NCBI GenBank assembly: GCA_002361355.1
Contig: DESQ01000049.1
Coordinates: forward strand, 1-64,000
Direction of reading: 5' to 3'
DNA: 64,000 bases
Source: Lachnospiraceae bacterium UBA3310
Lineage (GTDB): Bacteria > Bacillota > Clostridia > Lachnospirales > Lachnospiraceae
The notes beneath the pieces are model-generated. The model had not been told where the DNA came from. It saw only the letters and a list, made by a program, of their open reading frames with translations, and did not search any database. Made by a program: the position numbers and the translations under genes. Below, in pieces: positions 18,276 to 25,681 of this stretch; positions within the stretch are counted from its first letter, which is position 1, and each line of letters opens with the position of its first letter.

Positions 18276-18953
18276 ATGCGAATACTGCTTGCGGAAGATG
18301 ATGAAAAACTGAACGAGACTCTTGTTTACGGGCTTACACATGCCGGTTTTATCGTGGATGCCTGTTTTGACGGGGAAGACGCTCTTTTCTACGGAGAGCA
18401 GAATATCTATGACGTTATTCTGCTGGATCGTATGCTGCCCTCCATGCAGGGCACTGACGTGCTTGCATCCCTTAGGCAAAAGGGCGTTACGACTCCGGTC
18501 ATTCTGATCACCGCCCTCGGCACACTCTCTGACAAAGTAGAGGGACTGGATCTGGGTGCCGACGATTATCTGGTCAAACCCTTTGCACAGGAGGAACTTT
18601 TTGCCAGGATCCGCTGTGTCACCAGAAGACCCCGCCAGATCCTGGACGAGGAATTTCTTTCCTGCTTGGACATCTCCTGGTTTCCTGCAGAGAATCGTCT
18701 GAGCGGCCCTGCCGGAAGCTGCACCCTCTCCAAACGGGAGGCGGCGCTTCTGGAGGCTTTTTTAAAGAACGGTAACACCACTCTTCCCAGAAGCCACCTT
18801 CTTTTAAAGGTCTGGGGGCCTGACAGTGATGTGGAAGAAGGGAATCTGGATAACTATATTCATTTTCTGCGCAGACGGTTGAAAACCGTCGGCAGCGTTC
18901 TCACCATAAAAACGGTTCGCGGCATCGGATACTCTATGGCAGGAACCTTATAA
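18276..18953 (+). CDS. OmpR/PhoB-family response regulator
   Basis: A 225-residue DNA-binding regulator. The receiver domain has the acidic pocket AEDDE (about 6-10), phospho-acceptor Asp51 in LLDRMLPS and the switch Lys in DYLVKPF. The C-terminal winged helix (about 125-225) has KREAALLEAFLKN and the recognition/wing region DNYIHFLRRRLK and IKTVRGIGYSM. The ATG at 18276 has AAAGGTG upstream; a GTG at 18267 is also in frame. The sensor kinase follows 39 bases later. Its own promoter holds the direct repeat shared with two nearby operons, so autoregulation is likely (inference). Confidence 0.93.
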   Translation: MRILLAEDDEKLNETLVYGLTHAGFIVDACFDGEDALFYGEQNIYDVILLDRMLPSMQGTDVLASLRQKGVTTPVILITALGTLSDKVEGLDLGADDYLVKPFAQEELFARIRCVTRRPRQILDEEFLSCLDISWFPAENRLSGPAGSCTLSKREAALLEAFLKNGNTTLPRSHLLLKVWGPDSDVEEGNLDNYIHFLRRRLKTVGSVLTIKTVRGIGYSMAGTL

Positions 18954-18992
18954 CGTCCCCTGTTTCCGTTCACCCGACAGGAAGGAAAAAAC

Positions 18993-20303
18993 ATGTTTCG
19001 GAAAGTACATCTGTATCTGACAATGCTGTGCGCCGGCATCACGACGGGCATTATCCTTGTGATGTCCCTGTTATATCTGTATCTCTCTGAAAAAGAACTG
19101 TATGAAAACCAATTCCGATCCTTTCAGAACGACATAAACACTATAGCAACCAGCTTGGAACAGCAGTCCGTGATCTCCATGGAATGGCTTGCCAAAATGG
19201 AATCCCGCGGCGGCTATACTTTTTATGCCCTTGATAATGGCGTCCCCTTTCTCTATAACCGTCTCACCAATGTTTCCGACATTTCTGATCCCCCGGATCT
19301 TCTGGATGTCTGTCTTGCCGCCTACCAGGCCAGCGACGACTACACCTATATTCAGGAGGAACTAAACAGCGGCGGCCTCTATAATACCTGTTTTCATGCG
19401 GAATTCCCCTTCAATCCCACAGGCGGGAAACATGAATACTACGCCGGTGTCATTGAACTTGACAAAGGCTCCTCCTCCCTGCAGGTTGTAGTGCTCTCTC
19501 CCCTGCACTTTTTACAGGAACAGCTTTCCAGACAGAGAATCCGGTTCCTTCTGATCGACATGGCCGCCATCCTGCTTTTGACCCTCTTTGCCTTCTTTTT
19601 CACAGGCCGGCTGCTAGAACCCGTCATCGAGAGCCGAAAATCGCAGGCCGCTTTCGTGGCGGCGGCCTCCCACGAACTGCGCACTCCGTTAGCCGTAATT
19701 CTCTCCGCCGCCGAATGCAGCCGGAACGCCGATAAGGAACACCGCATAAAGTTTCTGGATACCATCAGGCAGGAAGGTATGCGGATGACATCTTTAGTCA
19801 ATGACATGCTCACCCTAAGCGCCTCCGACAGCCAGAATATTTCCATCCACCCGGCTCCTGTTGAACTGGACACACTGCTCATCAACGCCTGCGAGGCATT
19901 TGAGCCTCTTGCCGCCGGGAAAAAACAGGCGCTCACCGTCACTCTGCCGGAGAGCGCCCTGCCTCCCTGCACAGCCGATGCCGACCGCATCATGCAGCTT
20001 CTAACGATCCTGCTGCACAACGCCGTCAGCTATACACCGGAGGGCGGCTCCATCGGGCTCTCCCTCATCTATAGAAAAAATCACTTTTTTCTCTCGGTTT
20101 CGGATACCGGCCCCGGCATTTTGCCTGAAGACCGGAAAAAAATCTTTGACCGTTTCTACCGGGCAGAAAAATCCCGAAGCGCCAAGGGACACTTCGGGTT
20201 GGGGCTATCCATTGCTTCTGAAATTGTAAAACTCCACCACGGCGCCATAACCGTCAGCGACCGCGTCGGCGGCGGCAGCGTGTTCACCGTGATGCTGCCG
20301 TAA
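18993..20303 (+). CDS. Two-component sensor histidine kinase
   Basis: A 436-residue membrane kinase, cognate partner of the preceding regulator. It has helix 1 (about 8-30), an extracytoplasmic sensing region of about 150 residues rich in Tyr and acidic residues, helix 2 (about 188-208), HisKA with SHELRTP (His about 226), then HATPase with N (LLHNAVSY), G1 (DTGPGI) and G2 (GLGLSIA) boxes. GGAAGG lies upstream of the ATG. The sensor region resembles nothing I can name. Co-regulation with surface lipoproteins suggests an extracellular cue (inference). Confidence 0.93.
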   Translation: MFRKVHLYLTMLCAGITTGIILVMSLLYLYLSEKELYENQFRSFQNDINTIATSLEQQSVISMEWLAKMESRGGYTFYALDNGVPFLYNRLTNVSDISDPPDLLDVCLAAYQASDDYTYIQEELNSGGLYNTCFHAEFPFNPTGGKHEYYAGVIELDKGSSSLQVVVLSPLHFLQEQLSRQRIRFLLIDMAAILLLTLFAFFFTGRLLEPVIESRKSQAAFVAAASHELRTPLAVILSAAECSRNADKEHRIKFLDTIRQEGMRMTSLVNDMLTLSASDSQNISIHPAPVELDTLLINACEAFEPLAAGKKQALTVTLPESALPPCTADADRIMQLLTILLHNAVSYTPEGGSIGLSLIYRKNHFFLSVSDTGPGILPEDRKKIFDRFYRAEKSRSAKGHFGLGLSIASEIVKLHHGAITVSDRVGGGSVFTVMLP

Positions 20304-20313
20304 TCTGGCCAGC

Positions 20314-20649
20314 CTATTGACCGTATCTGCCGTCTTCCGTATTACTCGCCTCCCAGTCCTCAAAGTGATACGGTTCTGCACTGTTATAAAATCCGATGAT
20401 ATAGACATAAGCCGGTATGATACATACAGCAATCAGATGTAACATGCTTTTCTCTGCATCTTTGAGACGCATGATAGCTGACACCAACAAAATCACAATC
20501 CCAATAATTCCCACAGTGGCTCTTCCTGTGTCTCCAAGCGCGTCTCCTGTCTGTATGTTTACGGCAAGTATAAGGAGTAACAAATGAATCACCGCCATTG
20601 CGATCCAGTATGCTTTTCTATCCATTTTTCCCTGCTTGATTTTATCCAT
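20314..20649 (-). CDS. Small membrane protein, DUF805-like
   Basis: A 111-residue protein with three predicted membrane helices (about 12-32, 42-62, 72-90) and an acidic C-terminal tail. MDRKAYW near the N-terminus and MRLKDAEKS after helix 2 resemble the (G)R..RK.YW and RRLHD..KSG signatures of DUF805 inner-membrane proteins. The assignment is tentative. It converges on the histidine kinase gene with a 10-base gap and no visible terminator between them. Confidence 0.6.
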   Translation of the reverse strand: MDKIKQGKMDRKAYWIAMAVIHLLLLILAVNIQTGDALGDTGRATVGIIGIVILLVSAIMRLKDAEKSMLHLIAVCIIPAYVYIIGFYNSAEPYHFEDWEASNTEDGRYGQ

Positions 20650-20791
20650 CTTTCACTTATCTCCTTTTTTTCGTATGCCCCTTCTGTCATTATACCTTTT
20701 TTCTCCTATCTGACATCTTTTTTACGTAATTCTTTTATGATGTCCTTCAACCGGATTTCTTTCTTCCCGTTTTCAGGTTTCTGTTATTCTA

Positions 20792-20824
20792 AAAACAGGA
20801 AAGCGCTCCGATGGATCACTTTCC
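20792..20824 (-). terminator. Terminator overlapping the stop of the 20816 gene
   Basis: Minus strand: GGAAAGTG / CGCTTTCC stem (one G-U pair), 11-base loop, then TGTTTTT. The stem includes the stop codon. Confidence 0.65.
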
Positions 20825-21262
20825 TACCCTGGTATTGACACGCGCGCTGGGAATCTTAAAAAATACATAGGACTGCGCCAGTTTGGTGGATGCTTGCGAG
20901 AGGACGGCAGGGTTGGCATCCAGTCTGGTATGCTCCCCTGTGGCGCGGGCAATCGCCTGCTGTTTCAGGATCGCGCTGCTCACTACCTTTCTTTCAAAAG
21001 CGATCTGCTCCTGAAATTTCAACTCATTCTCATGCTTATACCATGCTTTCTGCGCCAGATCCAGGAACAGCTTACGCCGTTTGGCCCGCTTCTCGTACAT
21101 GCCTTTCTGCTTCCTTTTTCTGGCAGAATCCACGCGCCTTTGTTCGTCTGCCTCCCGCTTTCTTCTCCTCGTTTTATCCTGTACCGCCTCATTCCTGCCT
21201 TCTAAGCCCTGCTGCATCTTTGCATAGGCTTCCGTCGTTGGCCCAAAGAAAAATCCATCCAT
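20816..21262 (-). CDS. Unrecognised basic, helix-rich protein
   Basis: I do not recognise this 148-residue protein. It starts MDGFFFGPTTEAY, continues with a strongly basic, Lys/Arg-rich helical stretch (about 25-75; KTRRRKRE, KRAKRRK) and ends in a less charged region. There is no signal peptide, membrane helix or Cys motif. The charge pattern would suit nucleic-acid or ribosome binding, but nothing proves it. The ATG at 21262 has AAAGGATG upstream; an upstream in-frame start lacks a good site. Its own terminator overlaps the stop. It is divergent from the ABC-F gene. Confidence 0.6.
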   Translation of the reverse strand: MDGFFFGPTTEAYAKMQQGLEGRNEAVQDKTRRRKREADEQRRVDSARKRKQKGMYEKRAKRRKLFLDLAQKAWYKHENELKFQEQIAFERKVVSSAILKQQAIARATGEHTRLDANPAVLSQASTKLAQSYVFFKIPSARVNTRVGK

Positions 21263-21373
21263 GAAACCATCCTTTCCCCTGCCTGTCATTATGTAACGTC
21301 TTTGTTTCTTCCTTATATAAAATAATACGATTCAGGAAATGGAAAAGTTTCATGCAGGAAACGCTTATTTTCC

Positions 21374-21401
21374 TTGAAAATCCCACTGTTTTATGTATAA
21401 T
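21374..21401 (+). promoter_or_regulatory. Promoter of the ABC-F operon
   Basis: TTGAAA (21374-21379), 16 bases, TATAAT (21396-21401), with GAGG just upstream of the ATG at 21451. Confidence 0.75.
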
Positions 21402-21450
21402 GGTAGGGGTAACCAAAATAAGAAAAGCACAGAAAATATGAGGTTTTAAC

Positions 21451-23091
21451 ATGATTCAGGCAAACAATGTAACTCTACGTGTCGGAAAAAAAGCTCTCTT
21501 TGAGGACGTTAATATCAAATTTACCGAAGGCAACTGCTACGGACTGATCGGTGCAAACGGCGCCGGAAAATCCACTTTCCTGAAAATCCTTTCAGGCGTT
21601 TTGGAGACCACAGGCGGCGACGTGACCATCACCCCCGGCCAGCGTCTCTCCGTGCTGGAGCAGGATCATTTCAAATATGACGCCTACCCGGTCATGGACA
21701 CGGTAATTATGGGCAACGAGCGTCTCTACCAGATCATGAAGGAAAAGGACGCCATCTACGCCAAAGAAGATTTCTCCGACGAGGACGGCATCCGCGCAAG
21801 CGAACTGGAAGCGGAGTTTGCGGAGATGGACGGCTGGGATGCGGAGACCAACGCCGCTATGCTCTTAAACGGCCTTGGCATCGAGACCGACATGCACTAC
21901 AGCGAAATGTCCACCTTAAACGGTAACGAGAAAGTCAAAGTGCTGCTTGCCAAGGCGCTCTTTGGCAACCCCGACATCCTGCTTTTGGACGAGCCCACGA
22001 ACCATCTGGATCTGGACGCCATCGCATGGCTGGAAGAGTTTTTGATCGATTTTGACAACACGGTCATCGTGGTTTCCCATGACCGCTATTTCCTGAATAA
22101 AGTCTGCACGCACATTGCAGATATCGACTACGGCAAAATCCAGCTCTACGCGGGCAACTACGATTTTTGGTACGAATCCAGCCAGTTGATTATCAAGCAG
22201 CGCAAGGAAGCAAACAAGAAAAAGGAAGAGCAGATTAAGGAATTACAGGAGTTCATCTCCCGCTTCTCCGCCAACGCCAGCAAATCCAAACAGGCAACTT
22301 CCAGAAAGCGCGCGTTGGAAAAAATCGAGCTTGATGATATCCGTCCCTCCAGCCGCAAATACCCCTACATCGATTTCCGCCCGGAACGCGAGATCGGCAA
22401 CGAGGTTCTCACCGTGGAGGGCATCAGCAAAACCGTAAACGGGGAAAAGGTGCTGGACAATATTTCCTTCATTGTGGGGCACGACGACAAGATCGCCTTT
22501 GTGGGCGGCAACGAGCTTGCAAAAACCACACTGTTCCAGATTTTAACAGGAGAAATCGAACCCGACGAGGGCACCTACAAGTGGGGCGTCACCACCTCGC
22601 AGGCCTATTTCCCAAAGGACAATACGGCGGAGTTTGACAACGATTACACCATCACCGACTGGCTCATGGGCTACTCCCCCGTCAAGGATGTCACCTATGT
22701 GCGCGGATTCCTGGGACGTATGCTCTTTGCCGGTGAGGATGGCGTGAAAAAAGTAAAAGTGCTCTCCGGTGGCGAGAAGGTGCGGTGTCTCCTATCCAAA
22801 ATGATGATCAGCGGCGCCAACTGCCTGCTCTTCGACGAGCCTACGAACCATCTTGACATGGAGGCCATCACCGCGTTAAACGAGGGCATGAAAAAATTCA
22901 AGGGCGTGGAACTCTTCTCCTGTCATGACCATCAGGTAGTGCAGACCACGGCCAACCGCATTATGGAAATTTTGCCGGACGGCAGCCTGATTGATAAAAT
23001 CACTACCTACGACGAATATCTGGAGAGCGATGAGATGGCGAGAAAGCGCACCGTCTACACCAGTACCGCCAGCGAGGAAGAGGACGACTGA
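21451..23091 (+). CDS. ABC-F family ATPase, YkpA/YbiT type
   Basis: A soluble 546-residue protein with two ATPase cassettes and no membrane segment. Such proteins act on the ribosome (translation factor or antibiotic-protection types). Cassette 1 has Walker A GANGAGKST (about 34-42) and Walker B LLLDEPTNHLD. The inter-domain linker is charged (KQRKEANKKKEEQIKELQ, then SKQATSRKRALEKIELDD). Cassette 2 has an altered P-loop, GGNELAKTT, and an intact signature LSGGEKVR with LLFDEPTNHLD. The overall sequence closely matches the YkpA/YbiT group, in which that second P-loop form is normal. It is first in an operon with the PHP and HAD genes. Confidence 0.92.
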   Translation: MIQANNVTLRVGKKALFEDVNIKFTEGNCYGLIGANGAGKSTFLKILSGVLETTGGDVTITPGQRLSVLEQDHFKYDAYPVMDTVIMGNERLYQIMKEKDAIYAKEDFSDEDGIRASELEAEFAEMDGWDAETNAAMLLNGLGIETDMHYSEMSTLNGNEKVKVLLAKALFGNPDILLLDEPTNHLDLDAIAWLEEFLIDFDNTVIVVSHDRYFLNKVCTHIADIDYGKIQLYAGNYDFWYESSQLIIKQRKEANKKKEEQIKELQEFISRFSANASKSKQATSRKRALEKIELDDIRPSSRKYPYIDFRPEREIGNEVLTVEGISKTVNGEKVLDNISFIVGHDDKIAFVGGNELAKTTLFQILTGEIEPDEGTYKWGVTTSQAYFPKDNTAEFDNDYTITDWLMGYSPVKDVTYVRGFLGRMLFAGEDGVKKVKVLSGGEKVRCLLSKMMISGANCLLFDEPTNHLDMEAITALNEGMKKFKGVELFSCHDHQVVQTTANRIMEILPDGSLIDKITTYDEYLESDEMARKRTVYTSTASEEEDD

Positions 23092-23093
23092 AC

Positions 23094-23954
23094 ATGAGGG
23101 CAATCGACCTGCACACACACACCGCCAAGTCGGACGGCAGTTACACCCCCACCGAACTGGTGGACTATGCCATCGAAAAAGAACTGGCGGCTGTAGCCAT
23201 CACGGATCACGACAGCATAGAGGGACTGGACGAAGCGCTCGCCCATGCTGCCGCCTTACAGGAAAAGGGCCTTCCCTCCATCGAAGTGATTCCGGGCATA
23301 GAATTTTCCACGAAATACGAAAACCAGGATGTCCACATCGTAGGGCTATATATCTCCTACGACAACGGCATTTTTAGGCAGGCACTGAATGACTTTGTGG
23401 ATTCCCGCACCAGCCGCAACAGGAAAATGTGCAAAAATCTGCAGGAGGCAGGCATTGACATTTCCTACGAAAGGCTGTTAGCCATGTATCCCGACGCGGT
23501 CATCACCAGAGCGCATTATGCCTCCTTTCTCTGCGAGTACGGCTATGTCAAAAGCCGTCAGGATGCCTTTGCCAAATATCTGGGCGACCACACGAAATAT
23601 TTTGTGCCGCGGGAGAAAGTGACACCTGCACAGGCAGTAGATCTGATCCTGAAAGCCGGCGGTGTTCCCATACTGGCGCACCCGCCGCTCTACCATATGG
23701 GAGACGAGAGACTGGAGACACTGGTCTCCTCCCTGAAAGCGGACGGACTCATGGGGATCGAGGTTTTCTACAGCACCTACAGCAATCAGGATGTGCGGGA
23801 TATGCTGCGGCTTGCAGAAAAGTACGATCTACTCTTAAGCGGCGGTTCCGATTTCCACGGGGACAACAAGCCGGGGCTTGACTTGGGCTGTGGCTACGGG
23901 AAGCTGTTCGTCCCGGAAGATCTGCTTTTACGGATAAAGGAGGCACGAAAATGA
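23094..23954 (+). CDS. PHP-domain phosphoesterase (TrpH/YciV-like)
   Basis: A 286-residue metal-dependent phosphoesterase of the PHP superfamily. Metal-binding motifs are visible: DLHTHTAKSDGS (about 4-15), ITDHDSIEG (about 37), HPPLYH (about 197) and GSDFHGD (about 260). Relatives include 3',5'-nucleotide phosphatases and the 5'-3' exoribonuclease RNase AM. Only two bases separate it from the ABC-F stop, and its own stop overlaps the HAD start by four bases, so the three genes form an operon. The substrate remains a guess. Confidence 0.87.
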   Translation: MRAIDLHTHTAKSDGSYTPTELVDYAIEKELAAVAITDHDSIEGLDEALAHAAALQEKGLPSIEVIPGIEFSTKYENQDVHIVGLYISYDNGIFRQALNDFVDSRTSRNRKMCKNLQEAGIDISYERLLAMYPDAVITRAHYASFLCEYGYVKSRQDAFAKYLGDHTKYFVPREKVTPAQAVDLILKAGGVPILAHPPLYHMGDERLETLVSSLKADGLMGIEVFYSTYSNQDVRDMLRLAEKYDLLLSGGSDFHGDNKPGLDLGCGYGKLFVPEDLLLRIKEARK

Positions 23955-24772
23955 AACTGTTGTTTACCGACTTAGACGAAACGCTCCTAAATAACCAAAG
24001 TCAGGTTTCTCCCGAAACCAGAGCCTTTCTGGATGAGTTTCTTTCTTCCGGCAACAAGCTGGTTCTCGCCTCCGGCAGGACGCTCATGAGTGTCCTGGAG
24101 GTAAAGGAACAGACAGGCTTAAACCAGCCCGGCATCTTTTTAAGCTGCTCCAACGGAACCCTGATCTACGACTGTGACAACCGGCGCACCATCATGAAAA
24201 AAGGGCTCCCCCTCTCCTATATCCCCTATCTGCAGGAACAGGCCAAGGCGCTTTCCCTCCATATCCAAACCTATCGGGATGAAGAGAACGGTGAAGCCAT
24301 CGTCACACCTGCGGACAACGAAGAAATCCACTTTTACCGCAGGCGTATACATATTCCTGTCGTGGTATCGGAAAACCTCATCGACGCTCTCACCGAAGAG
24401 CCCTGCAAAATGCTCGCTATAAGTTTACATAACTTTGAAAAGCTGGAGACTTTCCGAAAAAATATTGCAGACTGGGCGGAAAATAAAGTCCGCACCATCT
24501 ATTCCAACGACCATTATCTGGAACTCTTTGACTGGAACGCGGGCAAGGGCAGTTCCCTGCTCTATTTATGCGATTATCTGGGGATTCCCGTCTCCGATAC
24601 CTACGCCGCCGGGGATGCAGACAACGACATTTCCATGCTGGAAGCCGCGGGCTGCGGCATCGCCATGAAAAACGCCACAGACAATGTAAAAGCCCACGCC
24701 GACGTTGTCACGGATCTTGACAACGACCAGAATGGGCTTGCGGATATGATGTACAAATTGCTAAATAAATAA
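23951..24772 (+). CDS. HAD-superfamily (Cof/type IIB) phosphatase
   Basis: A 273-residue Cof-type hydrolase. Motif I is FTDLDETLLN (about 5-14; nucleophile and acid/base Asp), motif II LASGRT, motif III with Lys in NAGKGSSL, motif IV GDADNDISMLEAAG. An alpha/beta cap is inserted between motifs II and III. Members dephosphorylate sugar phosphates, FMN, PLP and similar small molecules; the particular substrate is not readable. The ATG overlaps the PHP stop (ATGA). Confidence 0.88.
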   Translation: MKLLFTDLDETLLNNQSQVSPETRAFLDEFLSSGNKLVLASGRTLMSVLEVKEQTGLNQPGIFLSCSNGTLIYDCDNRRTIMKKGLPLSYIPYLQEQAKALSLHIQTYRDEENGEAIVTPADNEEIHFYRRRIHIPVVVSENLIDALTEEPCKMLAISLHNFEKLETFRKNIADWAENKVRTIYSNDHYLELFDWNAGKGSSLLYLCDYLGIPVSDTYAAGDADNDISMLEAAGCGIAMKNATDNVKAHADVVTDLDNDQNGLADMMYKLLNK

Positions 24773-24802
24773 GCGCGCGGAAAGTGCCGTATTCAGACAT
24801 TC

Positions 24803-25060
24803 TCACACATCGACAATGAGATATCTGCCGTCTCCCACTGCAAATACCTCCTGTGCTTCGAGAATTTCTTCTTCGTCGGCGTCTTCCATGTCTACGCCCT
24901 CCTCCTCAAAAAACTCCCACACTTCTCTGACGGAATCTACCACCACAGCCATGCACTCCTCCAGAAAGTTTTCCGCCTCCTCATAGGTTTCGGCCACCTT
25001 CTCCGGATAGAGCTGTAGCTGATTTTCCAGAAAACACTGCACTACCTGTTCGTCAAACAA
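24803..25060 (-). CDS. Small acidic protein of unknown function
   Basis: An 85-residue, strongly acidic protein (EEAENFLEEC, FFEEEGVDMEDADEEE) that I do not recognise. Translation probably starts at TTG (25060), with AAAGGAGGAG at good spacing; no ATG is available. It follows maf by 15 bases and is the last gene of the pheA-to-maf cluster. No export signal is seen. Confidence 0.6.
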   Translation of the reverse strand: MFDEQVVQCFLENQLQLYPEKVAETYEEAENFLEECMAVVVDSVREVWEFFEEEGVDMEDADEEEILEAQEVFAVGDGRYLIVDV

Positions 25061-25075
25061 AGGCCACTCCTCCTT

Positions 25076-25663
25076 TCAGACCAGTCCCCGTCTCTTGAGC
25101 TCCTGACAGAGCCGCCCCACGGGCAGGCCAACCACATTGTTATAATCCCCACAGATTCCTTGAATATACGCCGCACATAGACCCTGAATGGCATACGCAC
25201 CCGCTTTGTCCATTGGTTCCCCGCTGTCCACATACCGGCGAATCTCCTCGTCGGTCATAGAATACATGGTCACATCCGTACACTCGGAAAACGTGGCGTA
25301 CATGGACGGCATATCCTTATACTTCCACGCAATCGTCACTCCCGTGTAAACCTGATGGCTGCCGCCCTGCAGATCCTTAAGCATCCGCGCCGCATCCTCT
25401 TTATCCGCAGGCTTCCCCAAAATCTTTCCCCAGGCGCTCACCACCGTGTCGGCTCCGATGACGATGAAGTCCTCTTTTCCCTCCGCTGCCAGATGTCCGC
25501 AGACATCCACCGCCTTCTGGTAAGACAACTCCTCCACCACCTCGTCAGGCGCCTCCTTCGTGATTTTCTCCTCCACTGTGCTCGGCACAACCTTGAAGGA
25601 AAGCCCCACCTGTCTGAGCAGTTCCTTCCGTCTGGGTGACGCCGAAGCCAGATATATCTTCAT
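25076..25663 (-). CDS. maf: Maf-like nucleotide pyrophosphatase
   Basis: A 195-residue Maf/HAM1-fold protein. Family members hydrolyse dTTP/UTP or modified nucleotides and are linked to septum inhibition in Bacillus. Signatures are LASASPRRKELL (about 4-15), VIGADTVV with the catalytic Asp (about 67-74), the GKPADKEDAARML segment and the C-terminal YAIQG. It sits 18 bases after ppk in the same direction. Confidence 0.93.
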   Translation of the reverse strand: MKIYLASASPRRKELLRQVGLSFKVVPSTVEEKITKEAPDEVVEELSYQKAVDVCGHLAAEGKEDFIVIGADTVVSAWGKILGKPADKEDAARMLKDLQGGSHQVYTGVTIAWKYKDMPSMYATFSECTDVTMYSMTDEEIRRYVDSGEPMDKAGAYAIQGLCAAYIQGICGDYNNVVGLPVGRLCQELKRRGLV

Positions 25664-25681
25664 GCCGTTTTCTCTCCCTTT

